Shown: positions 23,861-35,714 of the stretch, piece after piece
How the letters are laid out: each line of letters begins with the position of its first letter
Position numbering within the stretch: position 1 is the stretch's first letter
Source of the DNA: Pieris napi
Taxonomy: Eukaryota > Arthropoda > Insecta > Lepidoptera > Pieridae
Length of the DNA stretch: 64,000 nt
Assembly: GCF_905475465.1 (NCBI RefSeq)
Contig: NC_062259.1
Span: 11,170,501 to 11,234,500, forward strand
Direction: 5' to 3'
Notes under the pieces: model-generated
Told to the model about the DNA's origin: nothing
The model's input: the letters and a program-made list of their open reading frames with translations, nothing else
Database searches by the model: none
Position numbers and translations under genes: made by a program

Positions 23861-24269
23861 ACTTCCTTCAATCGTGTGCGCTGCGAAAACTATTATTGAT
23901 AGAACAAAATGATGTATTACAATTTTTCAGGACACATTACCATCTATAAAAAATGTGTCGACAGCATGTCTCTATCTTTTATAGTTACGTCACAATAAGC
24001 GTCCTTTTATTAATTTTTTTTCATTAAAATACCACCGCTAGAAAAGGCTCTTTATTCGTACCTAGGTATTGATCCTTATCAAAATAAATACCAACGTTTC
24101 ACATAAGCTACAATTTAATGGCATAACCACCAAAAAAGCATGGTGGATTGGTGTTCTCCTGCCTTTTCTCTTGAATAGTTTATTATGTGATATAACAAAA
24201 ATAACAGAAGATATGATATCTAGCGAAAATTTTATTACATTTTCAAGCTAATTACATAATTAAAAAATA

Positions 24270-24570
24270 ATAGAGCCTTCGAGATGTGGTGTTGGAGGTG
24301 AATGGTGCCGATACCATGGACTGCAAAAAAAAACAACAAATCCATTCCCAAATAAAGATAACAAGACTGTAATAAAAAAAACAATATAAAAAATAAAACA
24401 ATCATTGACGATCGGGTGCTTAGGTACTTTGGCCACATTGTCAGGGGAGAACCAAATAGACTGAACCAACTGGTAATGGTAGGAAGAGTCAGGGCAGGAG
24501 AAGTCGAAGTTATATTTCGGGCAGCGGTGATAATTGTCTGGAAAGTACAGTCTCATAATCTCACCCAGTA
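24270..24570 (+). pseudogene. RTE-clade LINE, C-terminal remnant
   Basis: Plus-strand reading gives A-F-E-M-W-C-W-R, then (after an A-rich, frameshifted stretch) V-L-R-Y-F-G-H-I-V-R and L-V-M-V-G-R-V. These are the post-reverse-transcriptase motifs of RTE-clade elements. The piece is full of stops and indels. Minus-strand frames across it are shadows. Confidence 0.65.
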
Positions 24571-24750
24571 CGCGCTTTCGTTTCGTGATTAATTATGCTT
24601 AAACCATATCCACTCCCCACATACACAACTTCATGAACTTACCTCATTTTTACACCATCACACAACACAGCCAAATTAGGTATCTCTTAGTTATTTTATT
24701 AAGATATATTGAGTATTGAATATTTTTTATTGTTTGTTTCCTTTTGTAAT

Positions 24751-25045
24751 TTTTTAAACCTTTTTGTAGGTAAATATTATGTGTTCCATTTATGGCTACA
24801 TTTTTAGTGTAATTGTTTGTTATTATATATAATGTTTAGTTAGCTGTAGGATTACGAAATAAATATATAAACCAAATTTGATCAAAGCCTAGTCCTTACG
24901 AAGTTCTAGTGAATCATACCCTAAAACCCCCATCAAGAACTTAGTAGGATAGAGGTAAGGAAAGAAGGTACAATTCTTTTATATAAATTTCTCAGTAACT
25001 TTTTTAAACCTTTTTGTAGGTAAATATTATGTGTTCCATTTATGG
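24751..25045. repeat. 45-bp exact direct repeat, 250 bp apart
   Basis: Positions 24751-24795 and 25001-25045 are identical (both begin TTTTTAAACCTTTTTGTAGG and end TTCCATTTATGG). The length is too great for an ordinary target duplication, so a local duplication or an excised tandem is likelier. An extra TTATGGAACAT duplication follows the second copy. Confidence 0.8.
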
Positions 25046-25049
25046 AACA

Positions 25050-25790
25050 TTTATGGAACATATATCATTTTCACGAGAGGACTATATGATGCAGCTAGTT
25101 CCATGATAATGACGAAAATAGTACCCTAGTGGCAGTGTCCGAGCAACCAGCTGAATTCCGCAAGACAAGCCCTAACCTCCTAAATGCAGAATCTGTAATG
25201 GGTCAAAACATCCCTAATTCCCTATGAGAACAAGTGCAGGTTAGGCGGCAAGTCGAATAGGGGTTAGAAGATAATTATGGCCTTCAATAATTAAGACTAT
25301 AGAAAAAAGGATAAACGGGAAACTAAAATAAGTTTAAACTACAGATGATATTCATGTCATCATAAAAACTCTCTACGACTATTCTTAGAATTTTAAACGC
25401 TCCAGCGATATAATACTTAAAGTAGTGCAAAAATTAATGCATTTGCTTTTAGTACACTCCGCCTTGCCAACTCTTGGAAAATGTATTCTTTCATAAATTC
25501 ATAAATACTAGGGTCTCCGCTACGCTTAGAAACTTAGATTTTGCGTGTTATATAAAAACTTACTATAATTTCCAAATTATTGTAGGTGTTTTCTTCAAAC
25601 CTGAATTTAAATAATAAACTGGATTTGGATAGTATGTATATTGGAAAAGGCTTTACGCTATGACAGGCATAATTCTGGTTAAACCGGGGTTGAGTAAAAA
25701 TAATTATATGGTAATGTTCCGGGTAATAATACTTTGTTTAAACTTATATACTTTTTAGATTTCGTTTATGTGAAACGTAATGGTAGTAAA
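25050..25790. other. Non-coding stretch
   Basis: No gene or repeat recognised. Confidence 0.4.
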
Positions 25791-25792
25791 AA

Positions 25793-26166
25793 AAAAAGGT
25801 GCGTGTACTTATGTACGCGCGAAGTTATACTTCTTTGGCATTATTAAAAATTGTTTTTGATTGCATGCAAATAATTAATTACAATTAAATAATAAGAGAC
25901 TGGAAAATGAGTCATTATAGTCAATAAAGTTCAGTTTACATTTAAAACATTAAATAAATAAATATTTATTATTATTCTCTTACATTAAGTGTAACATAAA
26001 TTCTTTTATTATTCGAATGTTGCTATTAAATTATGTCCAATGCCGTAGCATCTTCCGTGGGCAGCTTCATTCTGTTAATTTTTTTGTCACGGTGCGCGCG
26101 CGTCGTAAAATTTCACTCTCATCAATTTTTCATAACGCGCTTAAAGAAGTATAACTTCAAAAAACC
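25793..26166 (+). mobile_element. Short element of dispersed family A
   Basis: Collinear with 8152-8520 over its whole length: A run, GGTGCGTGTACTTATGTAC, GAAGTTATACTTC, the inner block CCGTAGCATCTTCCGTGGGC, and the end GAAGTATAACTTCAAAAAAC. It has small indels. Non-coding. Confidence 0.78.
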
Positions 26167-26169
26167 AAG

Positions 26170-27245
26170 GATGTCGGTACTAATAAACGGAAATCAACTG
26201 ATATGGGTATAAATAAAACTACTGTAGTAAGACTACCGCCAATAGACAATATTGTCTAAAGCTAGATAAGTAAGTTGCCGTAAGTTACTACTAAATGTAC
26301 GCTGTAAAATGTATTGAAGGCTTCATAAATAAATACACATTTTATAATAAGTTGAGGGTAGGAAATAAAAGACCTATAGACGGTGACTGCCGTGAATTTG
26401 ACATTTTTAATTATAAATAGTTTTATATTGAAGTTATTTCAAATTTTGTAATTTGTTGTAACTTTGTAAGGGTAAGTTTTTCTTATTAACTAGCTATACC
26501 CAGCCACGCTTCCCTGTGGCACATTGTGATTGAATGGTTGAGAAATGAGAAACAAAACAAAGAATACATATCATATAAGTTTCAATTTGCAATACTTGTG
26601 GAAAAATGAAAAAAAAAAATAGATAAAAACAATCCTTGATGCGGATTATATTATATCATGCTATGCAGAACTTTTTTTTTTAAACATTTTTATTCATATA
26701 GACTTATAGTTGTGTTTTGGATTTTTAAAGTTATTTTAAATGTTTTAGCTTTGCGAAACGTTCAAGTCGATTACCTTTATAAGGTGCACCATCTATATGG
26801 TAATAGAAAAATTGTTTATTTATGTGGTGAGAATTACCACACAAAAAGGTTTGATAGGATAGCTACAAAATGCTCCTGGCTTTTATTTTTCTAACTTAAC
26901 GCTAATTTTTAGTTTTATTTCAGTCAGTGACTTATTTGTTGTTCTTTTTATTAATATCCTATACTCATTTGTTTTATTTTACATAATTAAACCATAATAA
27001 TTTTCTGTTGACCTCACAATCACAACTTCTATATGAAGAAATGTTGGAAAATCCTTTTTGGATTTCGTAAAATAAGTATTATCTCCACGACCTAGCATTG
27101 CTAGCAGTGTTTTGCGTTGATACTGATTGTTATATTGTCTATGACAAATATATGGATTAATTCAGAAATTTGTTTGTCTTACATATTTTAGACTCATTAA
27201 TATATAGTCTGAATATAATTTATGATGACCTAATTATATTATTTA
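26170..27245. other. Non-coding stretch
   Basis: A weak repeat start at about 26490 (ACTAGCTATACCCAGCC) belongs to the common ACTAGC... insect repeat type. A 78-codon plus frame at 26658-26894 has no domain. Confidence 0.4.
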
Positions 27246-27248
27246 TAG

Positions 27249-27478
27249 AGCAGTGTTGGCCTGGTGGCTTCAGCGTGCGACTCTCATACCTGAGGTCGTA
27301 GGTTCGATCCCCGGCTGTGCACCAATGGACTTTCTTTCTATGTGCTCATTTAACATTTGCTCGAACGGTGAAGGAAAACATCGTGAGAAAACCCACATGT
27401 CTTAGACCTAAAAAGTCGACGGCGTGTGTCAGGTACTGGAGGCTGAGGAGTGTAGCGCCACTGATTTATTTTTTATTA
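27249..27478 (+). mobile_element. tRNA-derived SINE (family S1)
   Basis: GCAGTGTTGGCCTGGTGGCT, B box GGTTCGATCCCCGGCTG, CATCGTGAG and AAAAAGTCGACGGCGTGTG are present. The last third is shortened by a deletion relative to 11801-12096. Confidence 0.85.
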
Positions 27479-27479
27479 T

Positions 27480-29005
27480 ATTACTTATTATAATTAAAAT
27501 GTCAGTATGTCATAAAAGCACAGATGTTTCAAAGTACCACTTAAACATTAAAGCAGTCACCAAATGCATCCGATTTCCACGACTTTGGTGCATAGAATTC
27601 CAATACATTGAATGTAACGTGTATTTGTAATATTTATTATGCGGAGCTCCGAGTTGGCTTTATGCACTGCATTGCGACTTTTTAATGGCCTAGTCGTCTC
27701 TCTAAATCATATGATGCTTCTACCTGTCTCTGTTGTTACAAGAAATGTAAAATATATCTCACGGAAAACTTAGATACGCTTTTTCTAGTTGTTTATGGTA
27801 TTTAAATGTTATATGTTATACAATTTTTGGTTTTCGAAATGTCGTAACAGTCTAATGGGGCATGCATTCTATATGTTAGATTGTCTATTGATATACCGAC
27901 AAGTGGATCAAGTAAATTGTGATCGATGCAGGTTTCCTTGAGCCTTCCTGCATCGTACGAGCACACGAACACACGACCTGAACTCGCATGGTTCACTAGG
28001 ATATCTTGGCTATATATTGTATGCATAGATCTTTTTTTCGGTCTCTTACGGTTTATCTAGGGCGTTGATGTCACCGGGAAAGTTTCAGATTTTAAAATTT
28101 TTCCTATATCCTCGACCTGATAAAAGTTCAAAACTAAACTCACAATTTTCAGCAAAGCGTCGATTACTCAAAACAATTCAGTTTTTGTTTTAGCCACATT
28201 TAAAAAAAAAATTAAAATATAAAACGAGCGACCCCTCTCTACCCGCTACAGCTTGGACGGATTGTCGACTTATTCATGATAATATTTTTCCAAACATCAA
28301 ACCCATGACTTTTCTGACAGACAGATTTTGCTTCTACTTGATTTCGGACTACTTAGTCAAAGGTTTAAAAAGTTCCTCTAAGACATAAAAGGCGAATGAA
28401 TTAATTAAATATGGTAATTAAGCTTCATGTAGTATAATTATTATATATTATTTATTTATTTACACTTTGTTACCTTATAGAAAAACATACATATAAAAAA
28501 TATAAAAAGCAGGTTACATAAGTTATAAGGCCACGGGCGGCTTTTTCGCTAACAAGCGATTTCTTCCAGTCAACCCTTATATGGAATATAACAGACAACG
28601 GAGGGTAAAATACAAGAAGTAATATATAATAATAAAATAATATATTATTATTATATACGTATTATTATATAATTATATTAGTATGTATTAAATGTTGTCC
28701 ATACCACCACCTCGGTTAGCAAGAAAAGATAGAATACACACGTATTTAATAACATCAAAGAAATACCTAATTCCAACTATATAACAATGTCATAATCGTC
28801 TCAGTGAACACAATAAGATACTAGCTGTTACCACGTCCTCATCAGTGTATATACATCAGAACATATACAATACATCATCAATCTACATGCAACGTTGTGG
28901 TTATGAGGTCTGTGGTTTGATGACGTCCATACGCTAAATAGTAACAATATCATCCTAAACTGACCCAATATTAATGTGTTTATTTAATATAATACTAGCT
29001 GAGCT
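27480..29005. other. Non-coding; a small hairpin
   Basis: No gene recognised. At about 27924-27956 a 9-bp stem (CGATGCAGG/CCTGCATCG) encloses a 14-nt loop. A 74-codon minus frame (27802-28026) overlaps it without a known domain. 28620-28680 is a simple ATT/AAT-rich palindromic run. Confidence 0.35.
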
Positions 29006-29009
29006 CAGT

Positions 29010-29370
29010 TCGGTTTATTCATTTTAAGTACATATGTATTACAATGTGTAAGATTTGGGAACCCTTTTAAGTAAGAAATACCTGTGTATTAATACCAGGG
29101 TTCCCAGCTCTTCCATAATAAACTTAAGTATAAATTCCTTAAAATATATTTATACATAATTTAATTACATCTTTTATTTTATTTACTTTTCAACTGTTAT
29201 CACGCCTGAGTGAAAGAGTGAGTGTGTGGGTGCAAATGTGTAAGTGTGTGAGTGAGTCAGTGTGTTAATGAAAAAAGTGTGTAACTACATACTAGGTCTC
29301 AAAAGCGTATCTAACACTGCGCAAGGTATGCTCAGAAGCCAGTCCTTTAGTATCTTTACATTGTAGACGG
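29010..29370 (-). mobile_element. LINE-like 3' repeat, copy 1 (minus orientation)
   Basis: Inverted relative to 38869-39215. Shared blocks include the GAGTGTGTGGGTGCAAATGTG run, GTGTGTAACTACATACTAGG and ATCTTTACATTGTAGACGG. In sense orientation both copies end with an AATGAATAAA tail, suggesting a retrotransposon 3' end. Confidence 0.6.
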
Positions 29371-29507
29371 TAAGCGCGTAGATTTGAAGCAGCCTATTCA
29401 CTACTGGTAAACTATTACTTACTTTACGTCGTCAAGAATACAAAATTCCACAAGTCGTTCCACAAGTGATCGTTTTTTGCACAGTAATATATGTATGTAT
29501 GTGGTAT

Positions 29508-29590
29508 ACGTGGAACTAGCTGCCCATCAAAGTTTAGCAATTCTACTTAGGGTCCTTATTGAAAAGAGTGTACCAATTCTTAATAGACCA
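29508..29590 (+). mobile_element. Jockey-like LINE 3' coding fragment
   Basis: Plus-strand match to the C-terminal coding region of the LINE at 1773-4955: it reads T-W-N-*-L-P-I-K-V and L-G-S-L-L-K-R-V-Y-Q-F-L, versus M-W-N-Q-L-P-T-E-V and L-G-S-F-K-K-R-A-Y-Q-F-L in the intact copy. It contains stops. Confidence 0.7.
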
Positions 29591-29624
29591 GTCTTCAATT
29601 ACATTACATGTAAGTAGTTGCAGC

Positions 29625-29800
29625 TGTTTCAGCGCAGAGGAATCAGTCACCCACGTAGTCCTGGAAGGCGTGGCTGTGGTTAACCTACGTACAGAACTCC
29701 TCGGAGCAGTGAGGTCATTCCGTAAAGCCTTCGAAGTGCCCAGGAGACTTCTGTGATTCTTGAAGGTGCTAGGGTAGTTAGGTAGCCAGGATTTGAAGTG
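29625..29800 (+). pseudogene. C-terminal end of a different LINE ORF2 (RNase H-bearing type)
   Basis: Reads A-E-E-S-V-T-H-V-V-L-E, then R-T-E-L-L-G and V-P-R-R-L-L, then a stop and F-L-K-V-L-G, the characteristic carboxyl end of I/R1-like LINE polyproteins downstream of RNase H. It directly abuts the Jockey-like fragment at 29508-29590, so two different LINE ends lie side by side. Two in-frame stops show decay. Confidence 0.55.
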
Positions 29801-31315
29801 GAAACTGAGTCTACCAACCATTATGTAAATAGTTTGTTGTGTGCATGGCAATGTCTTTAATCACCTTTGTACTACATCGATTTCTACGGTGAACTGAATT
29901 CCGTGCACATACTGAAACCTACAGCTATTAACCTACTTCACTGTGTGTTTTGATTTATATAGATAGGGTAAAATATTAGTCTATTGAATTAGATATTTTC
30001 CCCATCAATAGACTATATAAGTAAGGTGTAAAAATGTATATTTAAAATTTATAAATTCGCCTTAAACCTTACAGTATATTTTAAATTACCCATCGAGTTA
30101 ATTGCGTCTACATTCATAGATAGGTTATTAAAGGAGAAGGATTATACGTTTTTTTACTAGCTGGTGACTTTGAATGCGTCGCTCGCATTCGTGCCCTTGT
30201 GAAACAAATGATTCAATGGTTGAAAACTTTTTTACTGGTTATATGACACCTCTATTGTTATATTATAAAGCGGTTAATTTTGTGTTATAAGGGTGTAATC
30301 TCTAATACTGAACTGAAAAACTAAAAGACTTTCTTGGTAGTAAAAACGTTTCATACGAACCCACTCATGATGATATAAATATATGATTGAGTTCTTAAGT
30401 TAAGTTTTACAGTTTGACAATGACAAACGATAGACGGCAGATCTACCTTTTTATTTCTATATTAAATGAGTCCTCCCTCCCACGGAATTTATTAGGGCTT
30501 TTTTAATATCTAGAATGCTTCATAATAAAGGTAGGTGCATAATATTTCAAAAGTGTCTCTTGACACGAAATAATTTCAGTAGAAATAAATACCGCTAAGT
30601 CTTGACTCTGAATGTCTATCTAACCTATCTATCTGTCTATTATGTACAATATATATTTCTTTATATGCTACGCAGCACTACGGAATAATGTATATTAACG
30701 GAATATAAAAATAATTTTACTAATATCGTTACTTACGTATCTTAGTATAAGTTTAATAGTGTGAGGGAACTTTAATATAATGTTGTAGTTTTGCACGAAA
30801 TAAATTTGGAATACAATTATATTTTAATACATTAATGGCTTCGATATTTTAATTTTTCTTTTTGATGAAATATACATATGTGTAAAGTATAAAACCTTTA
30901 TGTTGTTAACATTTTAAGACACACACAATATCAAACTTTTTAATTTAGAGTCTAGACTGCTACGATTACGTGACACATACAATCATTAATAGACTCCAAA
31001 AGCTGGTCGCATTAAAAACTTTGAAACGGACTCAAAAATATGTCTGTCACTATATCAAATTAACAAGGCTTCAAATACTAGTAAAAATGCTAACAAGTTT
31101 GAAATTAAAAAACGGTTAAAACTTTCAAACATTTAATACAATTTATAATAATTTTAACAGCGTACATTTATTGGATAACTGTCGGGAGCGCCGATCCATT
31201 TAATTTCTGACGTGAAAATCTCTGCTAAATGAAATTAATATTTTGGAATTTAAGTTATTACTTTACGCTTTTTTAATTAATTACATTACAAGGATTATAT
31301 AGGATATTATATTTC
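29801..31315. other. Non-coding stretch
   Basis: A common insect repeat start (ACTAGCTGGTGACTTTG) is present near 30157. Otherwise nothing recognised. Confidence 0.4.
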
Positions 31316-31319
31316 CGAC

Positions 31320-31480
31320 CTGCCCTGCGATTCTGTAACTCAAAAGATGGGAGCTTATAGTTTATTGTTTATCAGAATGCCAAATCATAAAATGACTGCT
31401 TCACGACTGATTTGAGAGCGACCGCCGATGCGAAAACCGCTGTGTGAGTTCGAAAAGTGAGTTACAGAATCGCAGGGCAG
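31320..31480. mobile_element. Foldback MITE, family P, complete copy (161 bp)
   Basis: Perfect 23-bp terminal inverted repeats (31320-31342 and 31458-31480; begin CTGCCCTGCGATTC). The inner sequence includes GCCAAATCATAAAATGACTG and CGACCGCCGATGCGAAAAC. Relatives lie at 33700-33842 and 54482-54690. Confidence 0.82.
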
Positions 31481-31882
31481 CAGTATTATCTAAAGATCTA
31501 AAATATGTTTGTATATAGACAGACTAAACAGTTTTTATTTCTCGGTATGCAACACATATTCGTGTGTGTCTTTAAATTCACGTCGTGTACTACAAAAACC
31601 TTATGCCTAAGAAAATATAAATTCACGTAAAATATTAAATATTGAATCAAACTGTTACGCTAGTACTTGTATAAATGGAGAACTTTGTAAAATATTTCAT
31701 ACAATAATGTAGATGAAGCTTCAAGCGTCTGCAATAAGAATTAACGATTAGCGAAACCGACGGGTGCATTAGCCTTGCTTTAATAGGGCTGTCATTTTAA
31801 TCAGTATATAACTGCAAATGCGACCCCTATTTCTTCACCGATAGCCGGTAGAGTAGAAAGAAGGCTCAAGATCCCAATGAGA

Positions 31883-32975
31883 CCCTTATAGGAGATTCGT
31901 AGCAACGATTGATAATTGTTTCTTTCTCATTCTCTCGATGTCTACGTTACTTCTTTAAAAGCTACGGACTACCACTGTAAAAATATGAATAGTCCAACAA
32001 AGTGAATAATACGTACAATTTAATTAATGGTGTAGTGTGACAATGGAAAACTTAAGGGGTTGTAAATTTTAAAGAACATTTTGGTCGTTTAGTATTGTTA
32101 TAAAAAATTATTTTTATTACATAATTTGTTTTAAAAAAATATTTTTATTACATATATTGTTATAAAAAATTATTAATTGTGTTACTGACTTTTTGTTATT
32201 TATTTATTGAAGATTACCACACCATACATAGTACTAAATCTACGGTATATGTTACAAACTCTTTTATCTAAAATGTTTTACAATTACAAAAAAAAACAAT
32301 TAAAATATACATATACTAGTGGACCCGACAGACGTTGTCCTGCATGATATTTCAAGCAATTAGTAAAGCATAGTATGAAAGTACCGACTGCAGCGCCATC
32401 TGGAGGGCTGATTTGTGAATCTAAACCATTCCCAGATCCCCTTGAACACACACAAAAAATTTCATCAAAATCGGTCCAGTCGTTTGAGAGAAGTTCAGTG
32501 ACATACACACTCACAGAAGAATTATATATATAAAGATTACCACACCATACATAGTACTAAATCTACGGTATATGTTACAAGCTCTTTTATCTTAAATGTT
32601 TTACAAATACAAAAAAAAAACCCTTACAGGAGTTTCGTAGCAACGATTGATAATTGTTTCTTTCTCTTTCTTTTTTTACATCTTTAAAAGCTACGTACTA
32701 CCACTGTAAAAATATGAATAGTCCAACAAAGTGAAAAATACGTACAATTTAATTAATGGTGTAGTGTAATAATGGAAAAATTAAGGGGAAGTAAATTTTA
32801 AAGAACGTTTTGGTCGTTTAGTATTGTTATAAAAAAAATTGTGTTACTGACTTTTTGTTATTTATTTATTGAAGATTACGAAACCATACATAGTACTAAA
32901 TCTACGGTATATGTTACAAGCTCTTTTATCTTAAATGTTTTACAAATACAAAAAAAAACAATTAAAATATACATA
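31883..32975. repeat. 738-bp tandem duplication with a third partial block
   Basis: The block starting CCCTTATAGGAG at 31883 recurs as CCCTTACAGGAG at 32621, and similarity runs for about 350 bp (shared GTAGCAACGATTGATAATTG, AATAGTCCAACAAAGTG). A sub-block starting GATTACCACACCATACATAG occurs three times: about 32211, 32535 and 32872. Between the first two sub-blocks lies the repeat at 32312-32534. Confidence 0.8.
32312..32534 (+). mobile_element. Dispersed repeat (ACTAGTGGACCCGACAGACG...ATATATAAAG)
   Basis: Begins ACTAGTGGACCCGACAGACG and ends AGAATTATATATATAAAG, with ATCGGTCCAGTCGTTTGAGA near the end, a widespread insect repeat type of uncertain class. A related end lies near 54715-54800. 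It is flanked on both sides by the GATTACCACACC sub-block. Confidence 0.6.
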
Positions 32976-33695
32976 TATAAATAAGATTTTTTTGTTAAGC
33001 AGAAAAAATATAACCAGCAAAACAGCGGATTAGGTTCGAGATAGGAACTTAACAGTGCTTTCTTTAAAACCGATCAGCCCACTACCAAATATGTACAGCT
33101 CCGGATAAGTACTGCTAAATCCGTTAAAATCGCGAAAAATCCTAAAGAGAAGTGCCTGAACTCCTAGGTTGGTTTTTGCAGAAGAAATTAGGAAAATTTT
33201 GCTTGTTATAGACCTTGGCAGAGTAAGGGTATATTCGTTTAGTTCACTGAGGTCTGAAGTTTTAATTGTTTCGTTAATACGTTTTAGTTATAGACAACTC
33301 GAAAGTATCAACATTTCATACAATTTCACTACGCCTAATTTATTTGGACAATTAATTTTCGTGCAAAAATTATATACTTAGTAAATTCCGACGAATTTCG
33401 TTCCGCTTAAGAGTCATTGAATGACGGGATTTATTATTTTAAAATTAATGAAAAATTATGAGCTTCAATTTCAACAAACATAGCGACCTGACTTCAACTT
33501 CAACGATTTGCCGTATTATAAACAAATACGTGATCAGTCAGTTGCTTTTCGTATATTTCGACGGTCCCTACGTATACAAAGACGTCAAAATTCTTTTTAT
33601 TATTTAATTTTTGGCTTTATCTTGTTTTTATGTGTATGAAAGATTTTTTTTAATAATTTGTGGTTTACTAGATGTTATACAAACAACCAATTGAG
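32976..33695. other. Non-coding stretch
   Basis: Nothing recognised; a 70-codon plus frame at 33169-33381 has no domain. Confidence 0.4.
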
Positions 33696-33699
33696 ATAA

Positions 33700-33842
33700 C
33701 TGCCCTGCGATTCTGTAACTCACTTCACGAACTCACACAGCGGTTTTCGCATCGGCGGTCTCTCTCAAATCAGTCGTGAAGCAGTCATTTTATGATTTGG
33801 CATTCTCATAAACAATAAAGTACAAGCTCCCACCTTTTCAGA
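33700..33842. mobile_element. Foldback MITE, family P, right end missing
   Basis: Starts with the same CTGCCCTGCGATTC end as 31320, in the opposite internal orientation. It keeps TTTTCGCATCGGCGGTC and GAAGCAGTCATTTTATG, then loses similarity after TCCCACCTTTTCAGAA. One terminal repeat is gone. Confidence 0.7.
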
Positions 33843-34695
33843 ATTTCTTAGGCAAAGTACAAGTATTGATTACTTTGTGTGACAATGATAATTGCAAAAA
33901 AGTATCATGAATTTTATAAAATCATAATCGGTTCACACACACTACATGAAAACATGTCGTAATTCTAGAATTAACGTAAAATACTCGACAAGTGACGGTT
34001 CAAGTGATTCTCCCAATATTCATCTCCAAAAGATTAAATACGTCTTCCACAATACTATAATCAAGTAGCTATTTATTAATTATTACTTAGTTAAGCAAAT
34101 CTTGTCTTGTAAATTTAATTCAATATTTGTACTACAAGTGTGAAATCCTCTTAAACTGGTTCCATGATGAAATTGCGGCGCTTTGTGTACTTGAGTGATT
34201 GCTTGTACAGCTAAGTTGCACTATTAGCCCTTAGGCACTGCAGTCAAGCTAGATATCACCTGTTAGTATACATAGGTAATTGTGTAGTGTATATTGAATG
34301 TATACCATATTCCGTTCTCTGCATTATATTCGATCAGTTTTCATCTATGTATACGTAATCAGAATCATTGGTACGCTATAAAGGAATCTCGGTATCGACA
34401 ATGTATCCCTGATGGTGTTTTAGAAATACCCTCGGTGTTTTATGGGTGAGAGGGTCTACCCGTTGAACTCATCTTCTAGAACTATAAGTTTGCAAAGAAG
34501 TGAAAAACATCCCTGAAGTCATGCTATGCTGAGAATGTATACCGTACTAAAGAAATAAGAAGCTTTTCAGAAAGGAAAAGAAGAATTACGTATGGAATTA
34601 TTTGAAGAACGTAAGGAAACATTAGTACTATACTTTCCCTTGTTATGTAAATACTTTTTTGTGGAATTTGTATGAAATAGAACCATAGGCGTTCA
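33843..34695. other. Non-coding stretch
   Basis: Nothing recognised. Confidence 0.4.
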
Positions 34696-34704
34696 TTTTA
34701 TATC

Positions 34705-35045
34705 CCTTCTTCTTCTTCTTTAAGTGCCTCTCCATTACTGGAGGTTGGCCGTCAGTCTCTTGAAGCGTGTCTTGTCCTGTGCCAGATGCAGCAACTCTTC
34801 CGCAGTCGTTTCCACTCCCTAACGTTGCGAAGCCATGGTTTCTTCCTTCTACCAACACGCTGTTTACCCTAGATTTTACCTATTATAATTAATTAAAGGA
34901 GGTGGTCATGGCGCAACACGTGGCTCAGGTACGCAACTTTCCGTTGTTTAATGTTCTGCATAATTTTTTTCGACATTCCAACTCGTTTAATTGTCCAAGC
35001 TTCACAGCCGTACAGAACAATTGACCATATGTAACAAAGGAAAGT
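34705..35045 (-). pseudogene. RTE-type LINE, C-terminal remnant
   Basis: Minus-strand reading: L-Y-G-C-E-A-W-T-I-K, then V-A-Y-L-S-H-V-L-R-H-D, then (after stops) R-V-G-R-R-K-K and W-L-R-N-V-R-E-W, ending in a TAATGGAGAGGCACTTAAAG tail with repeated GAA. This is the standard carboxyl end and 3' tail of an RTE/BovB-like family. It has several in-frame stops and is 5'-truncated. The 71-codon minus frame at 34643-34858 is a shadow. Confidence 0.7.
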
Positions 35046-35433
35046 TATAAATCCCACAAAACGTTATATTAGGTGATTAATTGCGTTCAATTGAAAACGA
35101 TTCGATCAAATAATGACTTAATGATGAATACAGATTGCGCATTTCAATTTGTGGCTCAGAAATCACACTAATAACGATCATTGGTACGTCAATTCCAGGA
35201 ATTAGTTAACCGGTCCGTGGCAGAGCTTTTTGCCATAAATTAAATGCTGCCACAAAGGCCGATACGTGTTAATGTTTAATCTGGCGTCAGTTAATCATAA
35301 CGTGGAATAGGCAAATACCGAAATTACGTGTACCTACTATGGTAATTGGAGTTAGTGCTTGGGCAAATTATCTCTGTAAGTTTTTTTAGGGTAATAATTT
35401 ATCACCAAATTATATAAAGAAATCTTTTTCTTA

Positions 35434-35711
35434 TAGACCAGGGCCGAAGCCTTCAAAAATGGTAAAAAATGAAAAAAAAAATAACAGTAGGTTGAAACCC
35501 ATTAGAAAAGGAGGGGAATATGATCAAAATGAAAGGAAAAATAAATTACGGTTGATCCGAGTTCGGGAAGTGGGAGGGGATGAGTTTTTAAGGGTAAAAA
35601 AAAGGTCCTATGGAAAAAAGTTAAATGGCAAAGTTGTAGATGTTTTTATTCTAATGGGTTTCATCCTACTGTAATTTTTTTTTGGTTTCAAAAATTATAG
35701 ACCCTGGTCTA
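35434..35711. mobile_element. MITE with TTA target duplication (278 bp)
   Basis: Ends TAGACCAGGG (35434) and its complement at 35711, flanked by TTA on both sides (35431-35433, 35712-35714). Inverted similarity extends inward about 70 bp, with gaps, to GAAACCCATTAGAA in both arms. The TTA duplication suggests a PIF/Harbinger-type parent. A 71-codon frame across it (35459-35674) is not a gene. Confidence 0.75.
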
Positions 35712-35714
35712 TTA

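Noticed and set aside
34643..34858. 71-codon minus frame
   Set aside because: A different phase of the RTE remnant gives the known LINE motifs; this frame is a shadow.
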